64,000 nucleotides of DNA from NCBI GenBank assembly GCA_900318085.1, contig ONJF01000005.1:38243-102242 (forward strand). The letters run 5' to 3'. The translations under genes and the position numbers were made by a program. The DNA is from an uncultured Bacteroidales bacterium (GTDB lineage: Bacteria; Bacteroidota; Bacteroidia; Bacteroidales; F082). Below are positions 53,826 through 62,405 of the stretch, in pieces. The notes below the pieces were generated by a model. The model saw only the letters and a program-made list of their open reading frames with translations. It was not told the DNA's origin and did no database searches. The number at the start of each line of letters is the position of its first letter. The stretch's first letter is position 1.

Positions 53826-55805
53826 ATGCGAAAAAAGACCAACAAAGAGAAATTTATCGAGTGGCTCGGCAAGCCGTATATGCTGCTGCTCTACAGACTC
53901 TTGGCCATCTTGTTGGCGCTCAGCATCAGCCGATGGATGTTGTATCTCTTCAACTCGCAGTATTTCCACCAACTGAAAGAAGGACAAGCACTACAACTTT
54001 TCTTCTATGGCATGCGGTTCGACCTCTCGGTGGCAGCGGTTCTCAACTTGCCCGTCATCCTCTACTATTGCTTCCCTTCGAGGCACATCTTCAACCGAGG
54101 AGGGCAACGGTTCATCGACTTCATCTATGTCACGGTCAACTCTGTAGCCATCTTCTTGAATTTCATCGACATCGTTTGCTTCAATTTCTTGGGCAAACAC
54201 ATCACGGTGAGCTACCTCAAAACAATGGGACGGTCCGGTGAACTCTCCTTCGGCTTCGTCCGACAGGTGTTGTTCGATTATTGGTACCTACTTGTCATTT
54301 TCATCCTCTTTGTATTGATCGTCATTGTAGTAGCCCGACACACAAAACTCAAGGAAGAAAATGAGGTGACCCGATGGCCTCTGAAGCAGTTGATCAGATT
54401 GGCGATAGCCCTCATCTTGGCCTTCATCGCTTGGCGCGGCGGTTTCCAACAGAAGCGCATCACCATGCAGACGGCCCTTGAGTATACTGACCCGCAAAAT
54501 GCTCCCATCCTACTTAACACTCCGTTCTGTCTGATCAGCGGTGACAACACTCCGAAAACCATCAAAGCCCCCACTGGCGAGCCTTCGTTCACAGCTATAC
54601 ATACAGACTTAAAGGCCAACCGTTTCATTATCGATACTATAGCCACCGACACGCTGCCAGCCAACCTGGTAGTCATTATCATGGAGAGCATCGGTCAAGA
54701 AATGACAGGCTATTACAACCCCAGCCGGCAGCATCAGGTGACGCCTTTTCTCGACTCACTGCTTAATAGCAGCTTGACTTTCGACGGGCGGTCAAATAGC
54801 AGAAAGAGTCTGGAAGTCTTACCTTCCATCTTGGCCAGCATTCCCCCATTGATGGAAGACGACTTCACCAGTTCGGCATATGCCGAACAGGACTTCGATG
54901 CGTTCTGCCAGCACTTGCGAACTCGGGGCTACAACACTATCTTCATGCACGGGGGCAAGAATGGCGTGATGGGCTACGACAAGTTTGCCCAACGGGCGGG
55001 CTTCGGACGCTATTTCGGCCGCGTTGAATATGGCGATGACAGCGATTACGACGGACAATGGGGCATCTACGACGGTCCCTTCCTGCAATATGCCGCCACC
55101 ACATTAGGTCGCGTCCATGAACCCTTCGCAACGGCCATATACACACTATCGTCGCGCTATCCTTACAAAGTGCCGCGTCATTTCAAATTCCCAGAAGAGA
55201 GCTATTACTGGACGGGATTTGAGAAGACCGTCTACTACACTGATTGTGCCCTGCGCGATTTCTTTGTCATGGCACAACAACAACCTTGGTATGACAATAC
55301 GCTTTTTGTCATCACCACCGACTGCTCAAACACGCTGCATTTCCAACCCGAATACAACAATGTGTGGGGCATGTACGCCATCCCCATCGCCTTCTATAGG
55401 CCGGGACGCATCGAGACAACAAGGACCGACGAGGTAGCCCAGCAAATCGACTTGGGGCCTTCCATTCTGTCAGCCCTTAATATCAACGACACGCTGCTTT
55501 CGTTTGGGCGCAACCTCTTCGACAGTATCAGCGAGCCCTCTTTCATCAGCTATTTCAACCTCACCTACCAGTATTATCACGACACTTATCTGATACAGTC
55601 GGACGGGCAGAACTCCTTCGGCATCTATAAGCCCCACAACGACCCGTTGATGAGCGACAACCTCATCGACCGACTGCAATGCCTCGACATCTTCGACAAG
55701 ATGTATGGCTTCCTGCACGAATACAACCAAAGACTGACTTCCAACGAATTGAAACCCACCTTCGACACCCTCCATGAACAAACAACGGATACGATTCATC
55801 ATTAA
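53826..55805 (+). CDS. LTA-synthase-like sulfatase-superfamily membrane protein (variant active site)
   Basis: The 659-residue protein has five transmembrane helices (about 18-230) and a C-terminal extracytoplasmic sulfatase-type domain (about 270-630). This is the layout of lipoteichoic acid synthases and phosphoglycerol or phosphoethanolamine transferases. A metal ligand, Glu287, is in VVIIMESIG and a nucleophile-position Ser328 is in NSRKSLEV. However, the usual DH pair appears as Asp499-Cys500 (TTDCSN). The usual SSH-PF histidine appears as Arg444 (TLSSRYPY). Two conserved histidines are therefore replaced, so activity may be altered or lost. It heads an operon: the lipid-kinase-like gene overlaps its 3' end by 32 bases. 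Confidence 0.85.
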   Translation: MRKKTNKEKFIEWLGKPYMLLLYRLLAILLALSISRWMLYLFNSQYFHQLKEGQALQLFFYGMRFDLSVAAVLNLPVILYYCFPSRHIFNRGGQRFIDFIYVTVNSVAIFLNFIDIVCFNFLGKHITVSYLKTMGRSGELSFGFVRQVLFDYWYLLVIFILFVLIVIVVARHTKLKEENEVTRWPLKQLIRLAIALILAFIAWRGGFQQKRITMQTALEYTDPQNAPILLNTPFCLISGDNTPKTIKAPTGEPSFTAIHTDLKANRFIIDTIATDTLPANLVVIIMESIGQEMTGYYNPSRQHQVTPFLDSLLNSSLTFDGRSNSRKSLEVLPSILASIPPLMEDDFTSSAYAEQDFDAFCQHLRTRGYNTIFMHGGKNGVMGYDKFAQRAGFGRYFGRVEYGDDSDYDGQWGIYDGPFLQYAATTLGRVHEPFATAIYTLSSRYPYKVPRHFKFPEESYYWTGFEKTVYYTDCALRDFFVMAQQQPWYDNTLFVITTDCSNTLHFQPEYNNVWGMYAIPIAFYRPGRIETTRTDEVAQQIDLGPSILSALNINDTLLSFGRNLFDSISEPSFISYFNLTYQYYHDTYLIQSDGQNSFGIYKPHNDPLMSDNLIDRLQCLDIFDKMYGFLHEYNQRLTSNELKPTFDTLHEQTTDTIHH

Positions 55806-56664
55806 CCCCATCTCGGGAAAGAAACACAAAGACCATCTCCCCGAACAAATCGAGGCCCATCTCGACTTGTCGAGATTCGACTATGAGGTCACCGTGTCGG
55901 AATACGCTGGTCATGCCAAATTGTTGGCCCAGGAAGCCATAGACGCTCATTTCGACATCTTGGCAGTGGCAGGCGGCGACGGCTCCATCAACGAGGTGGG
56001 GACCCGGCTCATTGGCACCGACACTGCCTTGGCCGTCATCCCTTGTGGCTCGGGCAATGGCCTGTCGCGCTGCCTAAACATTCCTCTCGACCCCATCAAG
56101 GCGCTCGATGTCATCAACAAAAACTACAAGCGCAAAATCGACACCGTGGAGGTCAACGGCGTTCCCTTCATCAGCATATCAGGCACAGGTTACGATGCCA
56201 AGGTGGCCGACGACTACAGTAAAGACCCACGCCGTGGCTTTGAGACCTATTTCCGCTATATCGTTCGTAACTTCATCACGATGAAGGAGCAGCCCTACAC
56301 CATCGTCATGCCCGATGAAACCATCAATGTCAATGCCTTCTTCATCTCGTTCGCCAATTCCAACCAAATGGGCTACGACGTGCCTATCTCACCCAAAGCC
56401 TCGCTATGTGACGGTTTGGTCGACCTCTGCATCGTGCAGAAACCCAATCCTTTGGAGCTTCCCATCATGGGCGGCTTCATGCTCGACGGTATGATGGACA
56501 AGGCGCCTAAAGTCAAGATCATACAAACTCGGGAGGCCACAATCATTCGTCCACAAGCCGATGTCATCAACCTTGACGGTGAGTCCATCATGATGGACAA
56601 AGACCTTCATCTTCGAGTCAACCCATTAAGTCTCAACATCATCTGCAATGAAACACAAAAGTGA
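55774..56664 (+). CDS. Diacylglycerol/lipid kinase-like protein (YegS/DagK family)
   Basis: The 296-residue cytoplasmic enzyme phosphorylates diacylglycerol-like or sphingoid lipids with ATP. The family motifs are FIINPISGK near the N-terminus, [12 protein letters not shown] (GGDGS at 67-71) and [17 protein letters not shown], and [11 protein letters not shown] follows. The reading frame starts inside the 3' end of the LTA-synthase-like gene, which implies translational coupling. It could recycle diacylglycerol made by a phosphoglycerol transferase, as inferred from position. SUI1 follows with a 17-base overlap. Confidence 0.9.
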   Translation: MNKQRIRFIINPISGKKHKDHLPEQIEAHLDLSRFDYEVTVSEYAGHAKLLAQEAIDAHFDILAVAGGDGSINEVGTRLIGTDTALAVIPCGSGNGLSRCLNIPLDPIKALDVINKNYKRKIDTVEVNGVPFISISGTGYDAKVADDYSKDPRRGFETYFRYIVRNFITMKEQPYTIVMPDETINVNAFFISFANSNQMGYDVPISPKASLCDGLVDLCIVQKPNPLELPIMGGFMLDGMMDKAPKVKIIQTREATIIRPQADVINLDGESIMMDKDLHLRVNPLSLNIICNETQK

Positions 56665-56989
56665 CAATAACGGAACCGTATATTCCACCAACCCTGACTA
56701 TGTCTTCGACTATGGCGAAGAAGCTGTCGTCACCCTTGAACCTTCCAAGCAGAACCTCCGTGTCATGCTCGACAAAAAACAGCGAGGCGGCAAAAAAGTG
56801 ACCCTTGTCACAGGCTTTCAAGGCTCCGACTTCGAGCTTGCCTTATTGGGCAAAGAACTCAAATCGGCTTGTGGCGTAGGAGGCAGCACAAAAGACGGCG
56901 AAATACTGATCCAAGGAGATTTCCGTGAAAAAGTGTTGGAATTGTTGCTCCAAAAAGGATACACAAAAACCAAAATCAGCGGGATATGA
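56648..56989 (+). CDS. SUI1/YciH-type translation initiation factor
   Basis: The 113-residue protein carries a C-terminal SUI1/eIF1 domain: [35 protein letters not shown] and [13 protein letters not shown]. The N-terminal 40 residues are variable. In bacteria its role is poorly defined, with possible effects on start-codon fidelity. It overlaps the lipid kinase gene by 17 bases and the MscS gene by 4 bases (ATGA). Confidence 0.93.
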   Translation: MKHKSDNNGTVYSTNPDYVFDYGEEAVVTLEPSKQNLRVMLDKKQRGGKKVTLVTGFQGSDFELALLGKELKSACGVGGSTKDGEILIQGDFREKVLELLLQKGYTKTKISGI

Positions 56990-58206
56990 TTGAAAAATAC
57001 ATAGAAATACTCAACGGCATTGGCGAAAGTATGCATTTGGGCGCGACGACCTCCCTCGCTATCGCCGAGGGTATCGCCGTCGTCACTTTACTCGTCCTCG
57101 GTATCTTGCTTTATTTCCTTGCCCGCTTCATCATCAGCAAGACCGTTAATGTGCTTATACGAAGGACACCTTCGAAATATGATGACCTATTTGTAAAAAA
57201 CAAGGTGTTCATCCGCATTTGTCTCCTCATACCGGCCATCCTCATCAAGTATTACCTGAAGAGTGCCATGCCCGACTTCCCGGGTGCCGCCGATGTTATT
57301 CTCAAGATTACAAAAATCTATGAGATCACCGTATACGCCTCTATCATGATGGCCTTGGTCAATTCGGCGCATGAACTCTACAACTCGTTTGAGAGTTCTA
57401 AGCTGAAACCCATAGAAGGCTTGGTGCAAGTCATCAAAGGCGTCATCATTGCCGTCAGTGTGCTGCTGATCACCACCTTCCTGTTGGGCAAGAGCCTATA
57501 TAGCATCCTCATCGGCTTGGGCACCATCTCCGCCGTCCTCATGCTCATCTTCCAAGACTCCATCAAAGGCTTTGTTGGCAGCATTCAACTTTCCATCAAC
57601 GATATGTTGCGCATTGGCGACTGGATTGTGGTGGGACAAGCAGATGGCACCGTTCAAGAAATCAACCTCACCTCGGTAAAGGTGCAGAACTGGGACAACA
57701 CCATCACTACCATCCCGACCTACACACTGGTCTCGGCTCCCTTCACCAACTGGCGAGGCATGTCGGAGTCGGGCGGTCGGCGCATTGCCCGTAGCATCAA
57801 CATCGATGTGAACACCATACGCTACTGCACGCCAGAGATGTTGGAGAAATACAAGCATTATGCGCTCATAAAGGACTATATCTGTGAGAAAGAGGAGGAC
57901 ATCCTAGAATACAACAAGGCCAACAACATCGACACCAGCGAGATCATGAACGGCCGTCAACAGACTAACCTGGGCATTTTCCGGGCCTACATCAAGGCTT
58001 ACCTCAACAACAACCCGAAACTCAACCACAACCTCACCATGATGGTGCGACAGCTGCAGCCTACCGAGTTCGGCGTGCCGCTACAAATCTATGCCTTCAG
58101 CAGTGACAAGCAGTGGACCAATTATGAAGAAATCCAAAGCGACATCTTCGACCATATCATTTCGGCGGCGCCGATGTTTGATTTGAAGATTTACCAAAAG
58201 CATTAG
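56986..58206 (+). CDS. Mechanosensitive ion channel, MscS family
   Basis: The 406-residue protein has about five hydrophobic helices in the first 200 residues. The pore helix and beta domain follow: [20 protein letters not shown], then [21 protein letters not shown] with the canonical V-x-x-I-x-L-T-S-V-x-x-x-x-W-D pattern. A long C-terminal domain (about 260-406) is larger than in MscS and closer to YbdG-type channels. It would release solutes on hypo-osmotic shock. It is the last gene of the LTA-synthase-like operon, which supports an osmotic or envelope role. Confidence 0.93.
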   Translation: MIEKYIEILNGIGESMHLGATTSLAIAEGIAVVTLLVLGILLYFLARFIISKTVNVLIRRTPSKYDDLFVKNKVFIRICLLIPAILIKYYLKSAMPDFPGAADVILKITKIYEITVYASIMMALVNSAHELYNSFESSKLKPIEGLVQVIKGVIIAVSVLLITTFLLGKSLYSILIGLGTISAVLMLIFQDSIKGFVGSIQLSINDMLRIGDWIVVGQADGTVQEINLTSVKVQNWDNTITTIPTYTLVSAPFTNWRGMSESGGRRIARSINIDVNTIRYCTPEMLEKYKHYALIKDYICEKEEDILEYNKANNIDTSEIMNGRQQTNLGIFRAYIKAYLNNNPKLNHNLTMMVRQLQPTEFGVPLQIYAFSSDKQWTNYEEIQSDIFDHIISAAPMFDLKIYQKH

Positions 58207-58275
58207 TTGAGAGTTGAGGGTGTAGAGTTGAGAGTCAGTTGGATAGTTTAGAGTTGAAAGTGTAGAGTTGTAGGG
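58207..58275. repeat. Degenerate heptamer repeat after the MscS gene
   Basis: Seven or so AGAGTTG-type units (AGAGTTG, AGGGTGT, AGAGTTG, AGTCAGT...) with a loose 7-bp period follow the stop of the MscS gene. They are the reverse complement of the CAACTCT array beside trkH. Confidence 0.75.
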
Positions 58276-58321
58276 CTTTCGCACCTTGGCAGCCGTACAT
58301 TAAGAAGAAAAAAATAGTTTC

Positions 58322-59260
58322 ATGAACCCAGGAGTTGTTTTCACGGAAAAATACTTGAAATTGATGTTCAAGTCGTTGCGCGATGCCACACCCGATGAGG
58401 TGATGGAGGAACTGGAGCATTGTCGCCGCGAGAACCTCCGTCCCGTGCGTATACCGAGGTTTTTTAGAGGCTTCTTCGTCGAAGACGAGAAATATTGCGC
58501 CTCGACAGGCTTTGAGATGCAGGTGTTTAAGCACGAAGAAAAACCTAGGTCCCTGAGCCTGTCGAAGGGCCGATCTTCACGCCGCCTCATCCTCTATCTC
58601 CACGGCGGCGCATTCATCTACCCTCCTGTCTTCTTCCACTGGCGTTTCCTTCATGACCTCTGCCTTCGCACACATTGCGACGCGCTGTTGCCCGTCTATC
58701 CCAAGTCGCCCGAATACGACTGCGAGTATTCCGTCAAGACATTGTTGGAATACTACAAAAACATCTCCGAATCCAATCAATACAATGAGATTCACCTTGT
58801 GGGTGACTCTGCAGGTGCATGCCTTTGCCTCGTCGTGGCGCAGGAAGCCCATAAAAACGGATGGCAGAAGCCAACCTCCCTCACCCTGCTCTCACCCTGT
58901 GTCGACTTGAGCCACACCCGTGAAAAGGACATGCGGGCCTTGCAGGACAAAGACGCCATGCTCCAACTCGACCGCGTCATCACGCTTAATGCCATCTGGC
59001 AAGGTAAGCTTCCCGCACAACACCCATGGGTCAGCCCCGTCTTTGGCGATTTCAGCGGTGTCGACAACCTCAATGTCTTTTTTGGCTCCGACGAAATCCT
59101 CCAACCTGATGACCTCCTTCTCGAGGAGACATACAAAAAGGCCGGAAAAACCGGCCTATTCGTTGAGTTCGAAGGCATGTTCCACACCTTCGCAATGTTC
59201 CCCATACCCGAAGGGTTCAGGGCTGTAAAGATGATGGCGAAAACCATCAAGGGCAGGTAG
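58322..59260 (+). CDS. Alpha/beta hydrolase, HSL-type esterase, with in-frame REP-derived insert
   Basis: The 312-residue cytoplasmic enzyme belongs to the hormone-sensitive-lipase-like acetyl esterases. The oxyanion motif HGG is at 94-96 and the nucleophile Ser163 is in GDSAG; the catalytic His is in FHTFAMFP near the C-terminus. Residues 76-84 (RSLSLSKGR) are encoded by 58548-58571. This is a copy of the dispersed repeat GGTCCCTGAGCCTGTCGAAG and it maintains the frame. The neighbouring GH3 and envelope genes do not suggest a specific substrate. Confidence 0.87.
   Translation: MNPGVVFTEKYLKLMFKSLRDATPDEVMEELEHCRRENLRPVRIPRFFRGFFVEDEKYCASTGFEMQVFKHEEKPRSLSLSKGRSSRRLILYLHGGAFIYPPVFFHWRFLHDLCLRTHCDALLPVYPKSPEYDCEYSVKTLLEYYKNISESNQYNEIHLVGDSAGACLCLVVAQEAHKNGWQKPTSLTLLSPCVDLSHTREKDMRALQDKDAMLQLDRVITLNAIWQGKLPAQHPWVSPVFGDFSGVDNLNVFFGSDEILQPDDLLLEETYKKAGKTGLFVEFEGMFHTFAMFPIPEGFRAVKMMAKTIKGR
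58548..58571. repeat. REP-type element inside the esterase gene
   Basis: The segment contains GGTCCCTGAGCCTGTCGAAG, a sequence that recurs as a dispersed repeat in many bacterial genomes. Its ends form an imperfect palindrome (GGTCCCT ... AGGGCC). It replaces or expands a linker between two secondary-structure elements. Confidence 0.6.
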
Positions 59261-59316
59261 TCACCGTGTTGGCGCACACCCACTCCTCGTCAATCCAGCC
59301 ACGAAGCTCAAAAGAC

Positions 59317-59997
59317 TTATTTCTTTATTCCGATTTTCTTGTCTCCGGCTTTCTTTTCTGGTTTAACAGTTAACTTCTTTCCAGAGGTTCCTTTCTCTTT
59401 CAGCTCCAATTCCGCTTTCATCTTTTGAACTTCCGTAACGAATCTGCCTTGAGGATAGGCTTTCAGATAGCTTTCGCACCCCGCGATGGTTGTGCATTTA
59501 CTATACATCTCATTCTCTACCTTCAATGCTTTTTCGTTTGCCGCTTCCAATTCCTGTTGCATAGCAATCACTTCCTCCACATATTTACCTTGCGGATATT
59601 CTTTCAGGTAAGTTTCGCACCCTGCAACGGTAGTGCATTTCTTGAAGCACTCTTCTTCTGCCTCTTCCTTTTTCCACTTACGTTCCCTGGTTTGTGCTTT
59701 CTCAACACTGTCGGCCACATATCTGTCGACCACGTTTTTAGCGTCTTTATAATACTTACCCTTAGCCCCATAGGTGTTCATATAAGCCCTATAGTCTGCA
59801 ATCGAAGAACAGGCATTATAGACTTCTGTTTCCTTATTAGATTTCCCAGAATTCCCGCAACTTGAAAGCCCGGTGATGACTACGGCCAAGCCTAAGCCCA
59901 AACCCAATAAAAGGCTGGCTTTGCTCTTGCGATTGGTTGTGCTTTGTCTCGTTGATTGCTGCGCAATCATTTCAGATTTGTTTGTCATGTCTTTCAT
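59317..59997 (-). CDS. Membrane-anchored or lipoprotein with tandem Cys-pair repeats
   Basis: The 226-residue protein has a basic N-terminus (about 25 residues), one hydrophobic segment (LLLGLGLGLAVVITGL) followed by SSC. Three helical repeats of about 40-60 residues follow. The first is degenerate (ACSSIADYRAYMNTYGAKGKY). The last two are close copies: KCTTVAGCETYLKEYPQGKY and KCTTIAGCESYLKAYPQGRF. A Lys-rich tail follows. YL-x-x-YP-x-G-x-Y-x-x-x-A motifs resemble TPR-like outer-membrane-associated segments. The function is unknown. It lies 39 bases after the Omp28 gene and may share its transcript. Confidence 0.75.
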   Translation of the reverse strand: MKDMTNKSEMIAQQSTRQSTTNRKSKASLLLGLGLGLAVVITGLSSCGNSGKSNKETEVYNACSSIADYRAYMNTYGAKGKYYKDAKNVVDRYVADSVEKAQTRERKWKKEEAEEECFKKCTTVAGCETYLKEYPQGKYVEEVIAMQQELEAANEKALKVENEMYSKCTTIAGCESYLKAYPQGRFVTEVQKMKAELELKEKGTSGKKLTVKPEKKAGDKKIGIKK

Positions 59998-60036
59998 TTT
60001 GTTAAGTATTTAAATTCGTGAATTTTATGATTGTGT

Positions 60037-61539
60037 TTATTTTAATCTTTGTCCATTAATGTTATAGCGTTCCCCATCCTTGATGATGATGAGTTGGCCG
60101 TTTTCAATCACTTTATAAACGGTTGAGGAAGAAGGTTGTTCGATTTCTTCGACACCCACGCTACCGTCACTATGCAGCTCGGTGGCGATTTCATAGGTGA
60201 ATTTGCAATCCGAGTAGCCGCCACGGAACACGACTTGATTGTTGGAGTCCTTCACTTGGAAGATACCAGTACCCATACCTTCGCCAGCCGCATCGCGAAC
60301 GGTCATGCGATAGCAGGCCTCGTGCATGAGCACGAATTCCTCTCTATAGACATGGCCAGGCTGATCATAAGTGAAGCTGTACTCCACCTCATCAGTGTCC
60401 ATATTACGCACCTCGAAAGTGACATTCTCGGGATGGGCACCTGTCTTGAGTTGCAGGGTCAAAGCACCGTCGATAATGGAGGGCTCGGCCAACGGAGTGC
60501 TTATGACATTGTCGACGGGGAACCCATCATCGTTGCCATTAGGCTGCTCCACGAAGAACTGCATCACATCACATTTGTCGGCAACGAACTCATCCATCAG
60601 GGCTTCCACCGTCTCGCCCTCGGCCAACGATCCTTCCCAGGTCTGGCTGTAGCTGTTAACACCGTCAAAGGCGCGCATCACGAAGGAAGTCACAGTCTCG
60701 TGACCATAGTTCTTCACGACAAGACGCGGGCTCTGGACACCCGAGCAGTTCTGGTCAACCACGCTTTCCACATTTTTCAGTACAAGGTCGTAGTCGAGGT
60801 CGAGGGCCATCGAAAGGCGTACAGTTTGGTATACCTCCTTGGTGCCGCCCGAGTAGTTCTGCACCCAAGCGGTCAGGTAGCAATCTTCCTTGGGCCAGTT
60901 CATTTCAAAGGTCTCACTGATGTTCATCGTGGGACCAGTAAACGGCGTACCCGTTTGGGAAGGAATCATGTCGCGGCACACATGGTGCAGACCTTGCATG
61001 CCCTGCCACGAAACGTCGATGTTGCATTGCGTCAGGGCGATGAACACACGCACATTGTTGCCATTGCATTCGCCCACTTGGTTGACGGTGCAGTTCACGC
61101 GGCATATATTACCTTCAACCGGCTCATAGCTCAAGTCGATGGTAAATGGGCTTTCCACATTGATGCGTTGGTTGTAATAGTTCCTGTAGTTCGGATACAA
61201 GGTTTGACTAGCATCGCCACCACCCGACATGCCTGTAATGCCGTCAGCTTTCAGCGTGGGATAGCTGCTGATACTATAATAACTGGCACGGGCATTGGTC
61301 TCGTCGGTATAATACAGGTCAGTAGAGAATGCCGAGGTATGGTAGGCCACAGGTGCGATAGCCAGACCTTCGTCCAGCATCTGGGCGACACCGTTGGCGG
61401 CTGCCGGGCAATAAGGGCAGCGCACCCCAGTAAACAATTCGAAAAGCACGCATTCACGCGCGACATTCTTTGTTTGTGCCTCAAGAGCCATAGGCAGCAT
61501 ACCTAGAGCCAAGGCGAAAAAGAGTATGGTTTTCTTCAT
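60037..61539 (-). CDS. Omp28-related outer membrane protein with thioredoxin-like N-domain
   Basis: The 500-residue exported protein has a signal peptide ending ALEAQ and an Omp28-type domain in which C41-P-Y-C44 (FTGVRCPYCPAAA) lies in a thioredoxin-like fold. A beta-rich C-terminal half follows, ending GERYNINGQRLK, which resembles a short sorting-domain tail. Omp28 proteins are outer-membrane or surface proteins of Bacteroidota of uncertain role. Promoter at 61562-61570. The repeat lipoprotein gene follows 39 bases downstream. Confidence 0.88.
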   Translation of the reverse strand: MKKTILFFALALGMLPMALEAQTKNVARECVLFELFTGVRCPYCPAAANGVAQMLDEGLAIAPVAYHTSAFSTDLYYTDETNARASYYSISSYPTLKADGITGMSGGGDASQTLYPNYRNYYNQRINVESPFTIDLSYEPVEGNICRVNCTVNQVGECNGNNVRVFIALTQCNIDVSWQGMQGLHHVCRDMIPSQTGTPFTGPTMNISETFEMNWPKEDCYLTAWVQNYSGGTKEVYQTVRLSMALDLDYDLVLKNVESVVDQNCSGVQSPRLVVKNYGHETVTSFVMRAFDGVNSYSQTWEGSLAEGETVEALMDEFVADKCDVMQFFVEQPNGNDDGFPVDNVISTPLAEPSIIDGALTLQLKTGAHPENVTFEVRNMDTDEVEYSFTYDQPGHVYREEFVLMHEACYRMTVRDAAGEGMGTGIFQVKDSNNQVVFRGGYSDCKFTYEIATELHSDGSVGVEEIEQPSSSTVYKVIENGQLIIIKDGERYNINGQRLK

Positions 61540-61561
61540 AATAGATGATTTTGAACTTGCC

Positions 61562-61570
61562 GCAAAAATA
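61562..61570 (-). promoter_or_regulatory. -7 element for the Omp28 gene
   Basis: TATTTTTGC on the minus strand, 22 bases upstream of the start at 61539. Confidence 0.55.
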
Positions 61571-61612
61571 ATAAGATTTGCTTTGTATCACACCAAAATC
61601 GGCAATAATTCT

Positions 61613-61620
61613 TACCTTTG
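61613..61620 (+). promoter_or_regulatory. -7 element for the PnuC gene
   Basis: TACCTTTG on the plus strand, 32 bases before the ATG at 61653 and downstream of the alternative ATG at 61578. Confidence 0.5.
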
Positions 61621-61652
61621 TCCCCGCCAACACTCAAAACGATTCATATAAA

Positions 61653-62405
61653 ATGCAGATATTCAACGAGTTAGTGAAAGAAGAGTTGAAAGAATGGAAG
61701 CCTTTCGACATCATCTGGCTGGTGCTGGCGAGTGTCATCATTACCACCATTACCTTATTGACCACCGACACTGAAACCTTCGGACAGTCTCACCCCACCC
61801 TTTCCATGGGCGTGGTTAAGGCATGCGTGGTCTGCTCTATCGTTGCAGCCATTATCGGGGTCATCAATGTAGTGTTGGGCGGCAAGGGAAAACTCTCCAA
61901 CTATTTCTTCGGGGTCATCAGCGCCCTCCTAATGATTTACATCAACCTCACGGTCAAGAACTACGGCATCATGCTGGTGAGCATCTACAACCTAGTCATG
62001 CAGTTTGTGGGGTTTCGTGTTTGGTCGAAGAACATGGACGCTTCTACACACGAAGTCAAGAAAATACACATGAAGAAAGGGAAAAGATGGCTGTATGTCA
62101 GTATACTTGCTGCGTCCACAGTAGTGTTGGGGTTCATCATGAGACAGGTGGATGACGCGTATCCCTTCGTTGATGCCTTCATCACCTCGGCTCAAGTCCT
62201 GGCCATGATATTGATGGTGAAAATGTTTGCCGAGCAATGGTGGCTTTGGATTGTCATCAACATAGCCAGCATTTACCTCTTCCTCACCTCGCGCGAAGTC
62301 ACCCTAGCCCTCGCCTTGATGTACATTGTTTATTTGGTCAACTCTATCATCATGTGCGTGCGTTGGGAAAAAGAAGCCTGCGCCAATGACAAACTGCTCA
62401 AATGA
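61653..62405 (+). CDS. pnuC: PnuC-type nicotinamide riboside transporter
   Basis: The 250-residue inner-membrane protein has about seven helices. Typical PnuC features are GVISALLMIYINLTVKNYGI followed by a NLVMQFVGFRVW segment, and the later WWLWIVINIASIYLFLTSRE and YLVNSIIMCVRW blocks. It would take up nicotinamide riboside or a related vitamin precursor. I start it at 61653 (MQIFNELVKEE) because the promoter precedes it; an in-frame ATG at 61578 adds 25 residues. The EamA gene overlaps its stop by 4 bases (ATGA). Confidence 0.82.
   Translation: MQIFNELVKEELKEWKPFDIIWLVLASVIITTITLLTTDTETFGQSHPTLSMGVVKACVVCSIVAAIIGVINVVLGGKGKLSNYFFGVISALLMIYINLTVKNYGIMLVSIYNLVMQFVGFRVWSKNMDASTHEVKKIHMKKGKRWLYVSILAASTVVLGFIMRQVDDAYPFVDAFITSAQVLAMILMVKMFAEQWWLWIVINIASIYLFLTSREVTLALALMYIVYLVNSIIMCVRWEKEACANDKLLK

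Noticed and set aside
60136-61506. 456-residue open frame antisense to the Omp28 gene
   Set aside because: It lacks a promoter and family motifs; the Omp28 frame has a signal peptide and CPYC motif.
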